A DNA stretch of 64,000 nt. Source: Callipepla californica brunnescens. Lineage: Eukaryota > Chordata > Aves > Galliformes > Odontophoridae. This document shows, piece after piece, positions 36,014 through 48,380 of the stretch. The notes beneath the pieces were generated by a model, which was not told the origin of the DNA, did not search any database, and was given only the letters and a program-made list of their open reading frames with translations. The stretch covers positions 7,579,591 through 7,643,590 of the forward strand of contig JALIRH010000026.1 in assembly GCA_023055505.1 (NCBI GenBank), in the 5' to 3' direction. The position numbers and the translations under genes were made by a program. How positions within the stretch are numbered: position 1 is the stretch's first letter; the number at the start of each line of letters is the position of its first letter.

Positions 36014-37053
36014 CTCAGGGCGACATCGAGCTGAGGCTGACAGCTCTATCCAAGTCACTGCGTGCTTGCCATGGCACTTGTGCCATCGGTGGAGATGGCT
36101 CCTGGACTGTAAGCAAGCTGCTCTCACCTGAGTGCTAACTATCTCATCTAGCAAACTGCTGCAGCCAGCACTTGTCTCATTAACCCCACCGACAGTCTGA
36201 CAAGATGCATGAGTGCCGTGGTTGCGAAGGAGGGGAACTAAAGCACATTTGGTGGGGTGGGACGGAACAGCAGCAGTGACGTTTGCCTGATGGTCTCCTC
36301 AGTGCCTGCCTGGGTAGGGCGAGCACAGGACCTGCAGTGGGACGTGTCCTCAGTGCTGCTGTGGGTACGCGCTGTGCTGGGTGCAGCTATGCCTGCTATT
36401 TATTTTTGAATAAATAAAGTATCTCAGAGATGGGGAATCTGGCCAAAATGGGGGAGGGGAAAGCTTTTGGAAAAACCAAGAGACTGCTGCTGTTTTTGTA
36501 AACACATATGCATATTTTTAAAGCAGGATATCTATGCCACAAGCTCGCTTTAAAGAAAAAATTAATTCTAATGCATGTCCTGGCTGTTTTTTTCCCTCTG
36601 TGTTGCCATCTTGCTTTAGGAGGCATATGGGCACGGCCACAGGCAGTGCTGGAGGCCCTCACCTCTACAGCAGCCCCTCGCAAAGGCTGTTCCCATGACG
36701 TGCCACCATCAAGCAGTTCTCCTGGTTTGGGGTGGGCTGTGGCTGGGGCACAGCACCCTGGGCACAGCAGGACATGGCCCTGCTGCCTCCCCCAGGGAAC
36801 CTGGCGGGGTTTGTCTGTGCAGAGCTGCTCCAGTGAAGCTGGAGGAAATGAAATTATGTGAAGACAGTAATTACCTTCCCTGTACTTCATCACAAAATCA
36901 AATCAAAGCCATCGCAGCTGAGTCATTTCTTTTATAGAGCATTTTGAAGGCACGTAAAATGTATGCGAACATCTGAGTTAAGAAGACTCCTTGGTGTGCC
37001 CAGTGCTAACTTCCAGAGATTTCAGCCCCCTAAGTTGGAATCTGATAACAGTT

Positions 37054-37456
37054 ATGAGGAGTGGCTGAGGGAGCTGGGGCTGTTCAGGCTGGAAAAGAGG
37101 AGGCTGAAGGGAGGTCTTGTTGCTCTCTACCACTACCTGCCAGGATGTTGCAGCGAGGAGTGTGTCACTCTGTTTTCTCAGGCCACAAGCAATAGGTCTT
37201 GAGGAAGCTGCCTCGAGTTGTGCTGGGGGTGTGCAGTGGGGATTAGGAGAATTTGTCCACGATGAGGACCAAGCACTAGAATAGAACAGGCTGCTCAGAG
37301 TGATCATGGAGTCTCTGTCTCTGGAGCTTTTTTAATGGTACGTGGATGTGGCATTAAGAGATGTGGTTTAGTGATGGGACTCGGTAGGTCAGACTCATGG
37401 TTGGACTTGATGCTCTGGAGAGTCTTTTCCAACTCACAAGATCCTATGATTCTAGT
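37054..37456 (+). mobile_element. CR1 retrotransposon 3' end
   Basis: About 400 bp with the standard 5'-truncated CR1 layout: gtggctgagggagctgggg, ggctggaaaagaggaggctg, gacatggtttag-like text (gagatgtggtttagtgatgg), gacttgatgctctggagagtc, and the ending cctatgattct. This family is the characteristic repeat of bird genomes. Confidence 0.9.
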
Positions 37457-38159
37457 AATTTACTTCCGGGCTGGGACACTTCTGGTCATGAGGACAAGTA
37501 AATCATATATCCCAGCTCAGGCACATTCCATTTTTTGTAGTAATTTGGACAAAATGCAGGCATGGTGGCCTTCCTTGGAGCACCAGAGTCCTGATTTTGA
37601 GACAGAAAAGCATCAGTGGGGCTGCATCTCTTGGGACTGAGGCAGAGGGCAGCCAACGTGGGAGAACTGGTCCTCCCAACTGTTGGCAGAGCTGTCAATC
37701 CCCACCTCTGCATTCTCTCTCTCCATTTCCCAGTCACACTGAAGTGAACAGCTGAGAATCGGGGCCATCTGGGGAAAAAGTAGTGGGCCTTGTCATTAAG
37801 CAGCAGGGAGCCTCAGTGTCCCAGGAGCAGACAGTGAGGCATTTTGGATTTGCACATGCTCTGCCCTGTGTTGCTCCGGGAAAGGAGCACTCCCTCCTGG
37901 GGTATACCTGCTAGGAAGTATTTGAGCCTCTAAACAGAAGCCCAGAACAGAGGGTGTCCTGGGAGCCACTGAAGCAAATATTAGAGCAAACATAAAATAC
38001 AAGAAAAAAAAAAATACAGTAAAGGAGGAACTCTATCATAAAAGTTGCCCTGTGTATGCCTAAAGTTTGGCTTTCCTCAGCTGGATGGATTTGAAGGTGT
38101 AGTTATCAGCAGATTTTTCTCCTGTTGACTAATCTGCTTTCTCCCAGAGCCAGCATACT

Positions 38160-38939
38160 TCACCAAGGGACTGTGAACTCGTGGACCCATTTTCTAGCTG
38201 ATGCTAGAAAAGGCCGTGCAAGAACAGTGCACTCTGTGCAGGCTGTGGTCTTAATTATCACAGTTTTCTCCTGATCATTCCCAGCACCTTGGCTAGTTTT
38301 CTTGCCTGCTCTTACACCTGCTCCAGGTCTGCTGTGCCCTTTGGCACAGGGTGGGGAGGACTCCAGGTGCATGAGATATCTCAGATAAGGGCAAACCTTA
38401 GGGCTGTGCAGTACTTTAGTGACATCCTCTGCTTTATTTGCTATTTCTGACCCATCTCTATTAGAAAATAACGAGGAGCTGCTTGATACCCACAGCTCAT
38501 CTTCACTGAGGGGGCAGCATCTGTGCCACCAAGCCCAGATGAGTGGTCTCCATGTTGGAGTGCCTGATGAAGGCTTCTTAAAGCTGATGAAGTTTTTCCC
38601 CCACCAGTGTGGGGCTGTGAAGGACTCTGTTTGGGGGGGACTCTGTGGTGCAGCAGTGACCACCCTCTTCCAAAATAAGCCCCCTGCTCCAGCGTTCAGG
38701 TGCTCAAGCATCGTGGCCAGAGGAAGGCTGGAGCTCCATGTCTGAGCACGTACATGGGGCTTGCTCTGCCACGGAGCCAGCAGAGAAATGTGGTCTTGCC
38801 CATCACAGCTGTCCCCTGAATGAACAGCCTTGTGATGCAGGTCCCCGAAAAGTGAGGGGTTTGAGCACAGCACTGCCAGCCCATCTGCTCTTGTAGAAGC
38901 CTGTAGTACATGACAGCATTTAAAGATGAAACCAAGCAC
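38160..38939 (-). other. Unexplained 259-codon open frame
   Basis: An uninterrupted minus-strand frame that starts at an ATG. The product is Trp- and Ser-rich without repeats, signal peptide or known motif. Base composition is moderate, so length alone makes it unusual. It lies downstream of PARM1 on the same strand, perhaps in its 3'UTR. Not called as a gene. Confidence 0.15.
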
Positions 38940-39552
38940 ACGCCACCCAACCCCCTTTTTTTCCTTTTTGGTGTGTGCAATTAGCTGTATGCACAGGCTG
39001 GGAATGAAAATGGCTTCAGTGTGTTTTAGAGGACAGTTATTTCAAGGATGAAAAATGGTGCTGCAAAGCGAACAGCTATGGGAGCTCTGAGTGCAGCAGT
39101 GGGGTGTTTCTTATCCCAGAAGTGCAGATGAGAAGGATGCCTTTCCTTCAGGCTCCCACAATGTATTTGGGGGGGGGGAAGGAAAAAGAAGTGAAATGAC
39201 ACGCTTCTGTGCATAAACACACAAAAGGAAACAGCAGGAGAGTAAGCAGTCATGTAATTGCCCGTGGTGAGCTACCACGGGCGAGGGAAGGCATAGGGTT
39301 TCGCAGAGGGACAGTGCAGGGAAGTGATCGTGGAAGGAGGGATGCGTAAAGCAATGGGACAGTCCACATTCTTTCCAGGGATAATGCAGGGCTGCCGTCT
39401 TCTCTCTGCCTCCCGCAGCCCTCCCACAGGGAATTCGGGTTCATTGGGCTAGCAGCAAAGGGGCTGACCCACCCCAGGTCCCCCTCCACTGCTGGAGCAG
39501 CACCCACCCCGCGTGATCAGAGAGCTCCCCACGCAAAGCGCCAACGCTCGGG

Positions 39553-39558
39553 TTTATT
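39553..39558 (-). promoter_or_regulatory. PARM1: PARM1 proximal polyadenylation signal
   Basis: TTTATT on the plus strand is AATAAA on the minus strand, 170 bp beyond the PARM1 stop. More distal signals at 36.4 and 33.85 kb could give longer messages. Confidence 0.5.
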
Positions 39559-39727
39559 GTGGGCGCTGTGCCCCTGCCCTGCAGCCACCCAGCTCCTGCT
39601 GGGCCCGCCGCTGTGTGCTGCTCGTGGTGGCAGCAGCCCAGCCTCCATGCTGCGACCCAGCACGCGTGCGAGGGACAAGCAGCAGGTGCGTGCTGGGGAA
39701 GCGCCGATAAATAAGGATCTTCTCCGC

Positions 39728-42700
39728 CTAGGAGTCGTCATAGAGGGGGTTGTTGTAGTTCCCCCAGGAGCCGTAGTCGTGGTCATCCAGCAGCCTTCCA
39801 TAGGAGGAGTGCCTGTGGGGAACACAGTGCCACGTTAGCCTGCAGAAGGCGGAATGGATCAGGGGGTGCTCTAGGTAGATCCATTTAGGCCACGCTGCTG
39901 CTTATCGACGCAGGCACAGCAAGGCAACAGCTTGCCTTGGGGATAACTGCTGTTTGTGTCTGTGCCGAGCAGCATCTCTGGCATTTGAGCGAGGCTTTTG
40001 TAAAGCAACAAAGAAAGCCCTGGCTTTCAAAGGAGACATGATGCAAAAGTCTGGGACTGAAGGCCCTGTGAAGGGCCAGCCTTACCTGATCTTGAGGTAT
40101 GCCGCCGTCCCAAAGACCACCACCACCACCACGATGACCGTCACGGTTATGGCCACGATGCTGCCTGCAGGGAGCACCAGAAAGGGCAATGCTCAGCTCC
40201 TGGTGCCAGAGACATCTCCTGCACAGACATCTCTGTGACACTACCCCAGGAAATCCCTTCTGGAGGCTGCTGGACTCCACTGCCCCTATATATCGATCCT
40301 ATCCCATAACACAAGGCAGGTAGATTTGGGATAAAACAACAGTTGTTTTTGCACTACGGCAGACCTAGAAGCCCCAGAGCTACCATCTATTTCTTGACCA
40401 GGAGCTTTAAAATCATCTCAGTCTTTGCTTTGGTGAAAAGGTTTTGGGGCTCCAGCAGCCCAAAGCAGAGATTTTAATCGACTTTCCTTGCAAAATCCAG
40501 CCCTTGGGGTTGGACCTTGAAATGCACATTCCAACCTAAACCATTCTACAAAATTTGGGCTTTCTCCTCAGTGTTCCTGCCAGCATCAGGCAGCACCAAG
40601 TGCCAGAAAACAGAAGTTACATACGTGTGCGTGCACGGAGCTGCTCACCTGCACTCAAGGCATGTGGGACCTCTTCTATGGTGACACCAGTGGAGGGAGT
40701 GCTTTTGCTTTCTTCAGCCATGCCCTTGGTGGGGCTGGCCACAGTCACTGAGGGGGATGTTGGCTCCATGGCCAGGCTTGATGCCACAGCCAGCATCCCC
40801 GGGGAAGGGACGTCCTTCGTCAGCTCCAGCGGCTGGGTGGGGATGGCTGTTGAAAGCAGTGCTGTCCCAGGGGATGAGTGCGGGGTGCTGCTGTGAGGGG
40901 AGGAAGAGGAGAAGGATGCAGGCATGCCCACAGGGCTGGGATTTGTCCCCACATCTGTCGTGCCTATTGCCACACTGGAATGTGCTGTCCAAGGACTCAG
41001 GACTGTCTCCAAGGTTGGCAGCACCGCGCTGGGAGCCACTGTTGGGCTGTCTGCTGCAGTGACAGTGCTTGTGGGGGTGGAAGTAGGGGACAGCATGCCC
41101 GTGGTGCTCCCATTGCTGCCACCTGCCTCGGAGGGCACTGGGTTACTGGTGGGTCCCGCAGCTGTCAGAGGTGTAGAGTGGTGGGGAGCTGCTGTGGGTA
41201 CAGACGTGCCCCTCGAGCCTGGCTCTGCTGATGTCCCCACCACTGGGAAGAGGGCCAGGGACGGTGTTATGGGGTCATCACCGAGTCCTGGCAGGGAGAA
41301 AAACAAGCATTAGTAACTGGGAAATCTTTGTGAGGTCTCTGTGGCCATCACAACAACGGTTATCAGCTCCTAGAAATCCAAACCTTCTTCACAGCTCCTA
41401 AAAACCCAAAGCCAGCAAAAATCCCCGTCTAGAAGAAAATGGCAGACAGGAGGGGATTCTTTTTGCTTACGTTCCCAGGCAGTGGGATAGAGGAGCTCAG
41501 CACTGTGTGAACTCCTGTCCCACATATCTCAGCCCATTTCCCTTCAGGGATCAGCTCCTGTCCCAGGCTGGCACCCCGGTCCCCAACACCCCTCAGAGCA
41601 GGCAGCAGCAAGCACCACGCAGCTGGGAACTGTGACACAGGATGCCTCTTTCTTCCCTCACTGTTTCCTTGTGCATTCATTCATTCATCTCCATTTCTTA
41701 ACATGAAGATGAGTCATTCTTTCCCCTGTCCCCACCAGTGGCTGCTATTTTTTTCTTCCTCTCTTTTCTGTTCTCCACAGGGCCAAACTCAGCTCTGAGC
41801 CACCACCAGCAGCTCGATGGGCACAGCTAGGCTGGAGGAAGAGCGTGCCAGCAGCAAGTGACATCAGGGGGAATTTTTATTCCCATGCTCTCACTTACAT
41901 ATAACCCCACAGCATCCTAGCATGGGGCTACATCAGAATGGAACACAAAAATCTCAGGGCAGTACTGATTTCTGTTGCCATCCTGAAGGCCAGATCCCCC
42001 AAATCCCCCCGCTGGTGGCAGCAGGAGAGCAGGCTCCAAACCCCAGGTGTCCCCAGCCACAGCCTGGGAGAAGGCAGCCACCCATTCCCATGGCCCACAG
42101 CAGGTGGCACCTGAAGTCCCCAGCTGGGTTCACTAGGAGCACTGAGCGACAACACTTCTCCCAAGCAACAAGTGCTGCCTCGGCAGCAACACTGCGAGCT
42201 GCATCACCACCAAGCCAGCCTCTTTGTCAGCAGGCACCGGTAATTCCAAACCACAGTGGCAGCAGTGGGCACACAAGCCTCTGTGAAGGAAGGTGGAGAA
42301 CACACATCCACCATGTTAGCAGCTCTGCACCAGTGGTGGCCAAAGTAGGGCAGAAAGCAGCTGCCAGGTGCTGGCTGAGGATGTGGACATGCTGACAACC
42401 TGAACCAAGCATCCCTTCAGCCCCGGAGTTCTTGAGATCAGGGCTGGAGCTGCACCTCAATTGCTTTGAAGTAATGCTTCCCACATATTTACCGGGGCAC
42501 GTCAGCCGGGTGCAACTGGACCAGCAGGTTACAGGCTGCCACCCCAGCTTCTTGCAGGATGTGTTGCCGCTCCACCAAGACCCTCAGTGAGCTGGTGACA
42601 CCCTAAGCATTTCTGTGAAGAGAAATGCTTGGCCTTTCATAAAGATGAGCTCTCACTGCCTCCCTGAAACTCCTTGCCGCTTGCTTGAGGCCTCACTCCA

Positions 42701-45700
42701 AATACCAACCAGATTTGTACTAAAGAGGCACTACAGTCAGGTGGTGTTTGCAGAGTTACCCCATGCACATGAGGAAAGCCATCCCGTGCTGAGTGTCAGG
42801 GAAGGATGGATGGACTCTCTAGCAAGAGAAGCATCCCTGCTCCTGACTGAGGAGACCTGCTGTGGGACAGCTTCCCTCTCAGTCCCTGTGGATTCAGAAA
42901 TTCAAAATACATCCTGCTTGGTTTTGGGGTTTACCCAGTGTTTATATGTCCTTCAGGCCAGCAGCACCACCGTGGTCTGCCTGGATGTCTGGGGCAAACT
43001 GGTAGGGATTCTGCAGAGCTGGCAGTGCCGCTGGCCAGGATGAGTCAGAAAGTTTCAGATAATATCTACATGGCACAAGCGAGTCTGGTGTCACAGCCAG
43101 CTCTGGATGCGTGCCTCGACTGGGCGCTTATCTCCAGCAGGTCACAAATCACATGCATTGCCCGGGAGAGCTGAAGGCACCCTGCCACTCTAGGGATCCC
43201 ACTGGCAACCTCAGGTCCTTCCCAGTAAGCCACTGCACCCTACAAAGGACAGCCCATCCTCCTCCTGGTGCTAGGGGGCATGCAGCAAACCAGCTCCTCT
43301 ACAAGCATATCTGAAAAGGTGAAGAAATGCTGAGATGGTGGTTCCCTTGTTTGCTCAGCACCTGGGCTGCAACTGTGAGCAGCAGCCAGAAGAGTGCACT
43401 GGAATAAAGGACAAAAAAAACACCAGAAATCTTCCCTTCAGAGCACATGACTTCAGAGGCAAGCAGGGGTTGTCAAAGCAACTGAAGGACATCAGTTATC
43501 AAAGGATACCACGCATAGCTCAACGCTGAGGAATTTGCCCATCTAATTCCCTTACAGGCAGCAACTGCCCTGCAGGAATCTGGATGGGAGCAGAAGGGGA
43601 TGGGGAACAGAAGGGGATGGGGAGCAGCAAGTGCACCAGTACCCTGCAGCACCTGCCTTCCAGTCCCACAGTAGCTCTAAGTGACCACCACTAGCACAGG
43701 CTGTCTTCTTGGAGAAGATGGGAAACAGATGAGAAAAGCCAAAATCCCTCTAATGCAAATGCTTTCATGCATTAATTGCAGTCACCTGGGAAACCCCAGG
43801 GAACACCACCGAGTGCGTGGATTGATTCCTCTCCTCCTGGCATGCTGCTGGCCCGGTTCCTGCGTGGCAAGCAGAGGTGATGTCTCACCCTCACACAAGC
43901 TAAGCTCTGCTTTAGCAGCACATACCTAGCCTGGGCTGGGAGCCTCATTAGCAGTGCACTGCTCATCAGCGCTCAGAGCAGGCTGCTAGGCTGTTACACC
44001 AGATGAGAGGCAACGTGAAAACAAGAGCTCCAGTTCAAGAAAAATGAAATCAGACATGACAGCTGTGCCACAGCAAGCCAGCACTCAGCAAGAGGTGGAG
44101 ATGGTACTCTCAACCAGCTCCCATTTGACATGCTGCATCTGATACAGCCACCAGAAAGTCCACCTGACGTAACCCAGATGGGGCATGCAGCTCTCACCTC
44201 GCATTAACCCAGACCCATGAGGGAATGCTCCCCAGCCATCACATTTTGCTGCGTGCCTGCTTCAGGAAGCAAATTCCACTCTGGGGAACAGCGTGGCTTT
44301 TTCTTTCTCTTTCTCTTTCTTCCCAGCAGCTTATCTTGGCTACAGCAGCTTCCACACTTATCCTAAACACCCTTACTGAAAGATGGGAATGCAGCAAAGA
44401 GCAGTGAATATAGTTCACCCAGAAGAGAGCTCTCTTGGCTGCCCGGAGCACATCTATTTAATGCAGCAAAGCCAGGTGCCGCTTCCCATCCCAGCAGCTG
44501 CTGCAAGACAGGTACAAATAGAGGCCCATGGATAAGGCACAGCAGCAGATTTTGTAGCTCATAGATCTATGTTTTTATATTGTGAGCAAAAAACTAAGGG
44601 CCCGCAGGATCCCCCCAGAGGCAGACGCTGCACCATCCACCACGGAGAGCTGGGGGCTACGAGCAGAGTGAGGCCCTATTACAAAAGCTGCTGGCTGCAG
44701 CAGCTGGTGCTGCTGAGAGTATATGGAGAGCTTTATGGGTGATAAATTATAAATGCTGGCAGCACTATATGAAAATACATAGCTCGGGATGGTTTATTCT
44801 TGCTCTGTGTTTGGAGAAGGAGCTGACCCTTCCGAACCAAGAGCACTTGCTCTGGAGAAGTTCAGTGGTTCCTGAACCTGCAGATGGCACGTTATGCAAG
44901 CTCTCGGCAGAAAGCAGTAGAGTGACCCCTGGCTCCCCTGCTCCTACAGCACACAGTGGTTTATTGCCATGTAGAGCAGTAAAACAGTATATATTTAAAT
45001 ATAGGGCAAGGGTTTCCTGCCTGTAACCTTGCTAGCTGAGCCTTCATCTCTGTGGCCAGCGCTTTCCTGTGCTGTTCTGCTGCTCCTTCTCCTTTTCTGC
45101 TCTCCCTTCTCCTCGCTTGTGGTCAGGTTACGGTGCTTCTGCTTCCCAGCCTGAGATTGGCAGCCTGCAGCTGTGGTGCAGAGCTCCCCAATACGAGCAC
45201 ATGCAGGCAGGACTGGGTTCTGCCTGGACTCCTGCTTCTTCTGAGAGCACTAGGAGCTGGGTAGCCTCACCTCCTAGCTGCATAGCTAGGTCGTGCTGAC
45301 ACCCCCACAACATCTGGGGACAGCGGCGAGGGAAGGAGAAAGATAGATGCAATAACAAAGCTTTCAGTGAAAAAAAAAAAAAAACAACCCAGCACTCAGA
45401 TCAGATGCAGCCTCGGTCGCTTTGACTTAATGGCTAGCTGGGCTGGCTTCCTGCTTGGTCATTAAATGGGTTAAGCCTAATTGCTCCCAAGCCTGAAGCT
45501 TTCTGTAGTTCAAAGGAACAGGCACGCAATGGAAACAAACACGTTGTCTGCGTCCGTCACCTGCTCTCCTGGGTCCGTCCCCTCGGGAGAGGCCGTCCCA
45601 GGCGTTTCTCTGCCTGCCTGGTTGCTGCCCGGGGACAAACCCGCAGGGGTCTTGCTGCACAGCGGTCACTGTTGGGATATTTCCAACCCGGGGAGCAGCA

Positions 45701-46921
45701 GCTGCCTCCCTGTGGGCAGCCCAGGGGGTGATGAGGATGGAGGGCTCCGGTGGTCCCTGTCCCCCTGTGGCAATGAGGGGACGTGCCCTTTGTGGTGGGT
45801 GCTGTCGGGGGGGGGGAGCAGCTGGGGGACATAATTCCCCCAGCAGGGTCAGAGCGACCACAGAACCTTGCTTTGTGTCTTGCCAGTCCTGAGCTCTGAC
45901 AAAGAAGGAAGAAGGAGCTGAGGTAGGTCTGACAGGACTTCGGTCTGGTGTCCCACAGCCAGGCTGCGAGCAGACAAATCTACTTTCTGAGTACGGGAAT
46001 GGCCAAAACTTCCTGCTCCTTCTCTCAAACACGGTGCCAGAGTCGCTATTATCTCATTAGAGGGGCAGGAAGAAGCCTGGTGGTATTTCATACTTGCCAA
46101 GCTGCGTTCTCTCTGTCACTAACTCCTGAAGAATGAGCTCAAGGCATACGTGAAGGATAATTTTCGTACAGCTGGTTGGGTTGTTTTTGTCTTAAAGGTG
46201 GAAAAGTTTGGGGGTTTGTTTGTTTTTCTTGTAAATACTCTTTCAGTGGAGAAAGAAAATATATATGCATATATATGTTACATATATATATAGGAACTAT
46301 CCAAAAGATTCGTGCTCGTGTGGAAGCATCCCAAGAGGCACAGAGTGGGACTCCTGAGAGATCTCCCAGGGGTCTTCCACAGGGTCCCACTGATGCTGCT
46401 ATGGGATGCCCCAAGAATGGTGCTGGCTTGGCTTGGGCACTGGGAACAACTCGTCCCCAGCCTCAGCACTGCCCTGCCCGGCTGCAGATGTCCCAGGCAC
46501 AGCTGACCTGCTCCAGCCCCTTTGGTCCCCGAATGGCTGAGTGCTCCCGCACCTCTCCACGCCGGGCACAGCTCGGTGCCGCTAAACGCGTTTGTCCTTG
46601 CGCGGGGCTCGCTGCTCCTCCAGGCGCTTTCCCACTCCCCGGGCTGACCCCAAAGATGGATGCTCCCGGGCGCGCGTCTGTGGGACTCCGTGGGTACCCG
46701 CGGACACGCGTGTCTCCGGGCTGGACGCATCCCTGCCGCCCCACCCGCCCCCGGGACCCACGACCCGTGGGGCTGCTTCCCGTGGAGCCCCGGCGCGTCC
46801 CTCGGATGACAAGGGCGAGCAGCGGGCTGTCCCCCACCTTCCCCTCCCACGCGCGTCCCCACCGCTCACCTGCGGGCAGGAGGAGGAGGAGGGCGAGGAG
46901 AAGGCGGCAGCAGCAGCCCAT
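39728..46921 (-). CDS. PARM1: PARM1, prostate androgen-regulated mucin-like type I membrane protein
   Basis: Mucin-like single-pass protein of Golgi, endosomes and plasma membrane (family knowledge). Four exons: 46921-46870, 41287-40649, 40164-40086, 39812-39728. Phases join to 284 residues (human 310). Residues 1-18 are a signal peptide ([17 protein letters not shown]). Residues 19-230 are a Ser/Thr/Pro/Ala-rich O-glycosylation region with an NGS sequon. Residues about 233-253 are a transmembrane helix with six consecutive valines. The cytoplasmic tail [20 protein letters not shown] and its end NNPLYDDS are nearly identical to mammalian PARM1 and settle the identity. The mucin region is poorly conserved, as expected. 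Intron 1 is only 5.6 kb. The gene is divergent from BTC and convergent with RCHY1, the same arrangement as in human. Confidence 0.95.
40503..40547 (+). mobile_element. CR1 3' tail fragment in a PARM1 intron
   Basis: The short run gggttggaccttgaaa...ttccaacctaaaccattcta fits the CR1 3' end. It sits in the intron between PARM1 exons 2 and 3. Confidence 0.6.
41288..46869 (-). other. PARM1 intron 1, no gene seen
   Basis: 5.6 kb of moderately GC-rich intron. Seen: a short two-copy repeat (agaaggggatgggga) near 43586-43623, an A-run near 45371-45384, and a TA-rich microsatellite at 46259-46292. Open frames on both strands near the right end are effects of high GC. Confidence 0.65.
46259..46292. 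repeat. TA-rich microsatellite
   Basis: Interrupted (AT)n tract in PARM1 intron 1. Confidence 0.85.
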
Positions 46922-48380
46922 GGTCCCGGCGGCGCGAGCAGCCGAGGACGGAGGGACGGAGAGACGGAGGGAGGAGGCGGAGGGGGAGCATCGCCCGCCC
47001 CGCTCCCCGCCCCGCTCCCCGCCCGCAGCGGCACCGAGAGCGCAGCGGCACCTGCTGGCACCGGCACCGCGCCCACACCGCTCCCCATCCCGCAGCACCG
47101 TCCTGCATGCAAGCCCCGCTCGGGGACGTTGTGCTGCCCTTAAGCATTTGATGCTTAAGAGGTTGCCTGACTTTTTTGCTAGGGGAATTCACCCGCCGTC
47201 AGCTTCATGCCGTGCCTTCTCAGCTGGGCATCTCTTGCATCTCTGCGGGCAGAGGGGGACGGCTGAGGCGCTGACAGCTGTCTCGGCAGCGCAGCTGGCA
47301 AGGAAGGGCTCTGAGACTGAAAGAGGCGAAATGAAAAACGCCGAGGAGAAAGAGGATGCTAAAGAGGAAGAGAGCACAGTGAGCTTGCCAAGCGGGAAGG
47401 ACTGCTGAGTTCGGGGAGATCTAGAAGTGCACAAAGGGGGAATGGTGGGAAGAGGTGAGAACCGGCCCTCGCGTGGCGTGCTCGAGGTGCGGTCATCCAT
47501 CCTCGAGCCGACGCTCTGGGCTATATCCAAGCGGGAGACTGCAGGAACTACAGCGAGCGGTACATACAGGATGTCCGAACCGCTGCGCTGGAAATAGACA
47601 GCGTTTCCCTGACGGAGGAGGGTGCGCACCCCGTTCCCGCCCGGGGCCCCACACAGCCCGCGCCGAAGGAGCCGGGACGAGGGACGCGGGGCCCACCAGG
47701 GCCGCGCACCGTGCGGGCGGGGCAGGAGCGGAGCGGCGGCGGGCGGCCAAGCGGGGCGGCTGCCAGCGCCAAGATCACAGCCGCCATCCCGCGGCGTGAG
47801 GTCACCGCTTTCTTCTTTCCAGTCCGTCATTCCTCCCCCTGAGCTCATGCGGGCGCGGACGAGCCGGGAGGCCGCCCCGGGGCTGTGCCACCCTCTCGGC
47901 ACCCGCAGCCCCGCGCGGCGGACCGGGGCTCCGCTGAGAGCGTGCGGGCGGGCGCGAAGGAAGCCCCTTCCCGTAGCGCCCCGGCCACCCCGCGCGGCGT
48001 GCGGGCGGGCAGAGCCCCTCCGGGGGTCCCACCCGTGGGTTTCCGCGCCGCTGGGGGGAGCGGGAGGAGGAGGAGGAGAGGGCAGAGCCGCCCCCTCCCC
48101 GCCCCGTCCCGCCCCGCGGCGGCCGCCGGGCACCGGGCGCCGGGCTCCGGGCAGGCGGAGGCTGCGGCGCGCATGGAAGCGGCGGCGGTCCCGGTCCCGG
48201 GCGGCGGTCCCGGCCCTTTGCTGCTGTGCCTGGCCCTCGCCTCCGGTAAGCGGCGGCCGCGCGGGGGAGTCTGTCGCGACACGGGGATCGCGCGGTTCTG
48301 GAGTGCTCGCACCCTGCGCTCCGCGTCCCGTCCTTCCTTCCCGGTGCCTCCCCGCATGCCGGGCCCCGAGTTCTCTCCCC
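46470..48380. promoter_or_regulatory. Shared CpG island, divergent PARM1/BTC promoter region
   Basis: Nearly 2 kb of CpG-rich sequence covering PARM1 exon 1 (minus) and BTC exon 1 (plus). The start codons are 1.25 kb apart, facing away from each other. GC boxes are frequent and no TATA box is evident. The long open frames on both strands here come from base composition. Confidence 0.7.

Larger units (their letters stand above)
32690..39540. other. Region between RCHY1 and PARM1, possible long PARM1 3'UTR, CR1 tails
   Basis: About 6.9 kb with no gene I recognise. It lies between convergent 3' ends. On the minus strand AATAAA occurs at 39558-39553 (170 bp after the PARM1 stop), near 36400 and at 33856-33851, so much of it may be PARM1 3'UTR. 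It contains CR1 tails at 35966-36013 and 37054-37456. A 259-codon minus-strand frame at 38160-38939 matches nothing I know. Confidence 0.6.
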
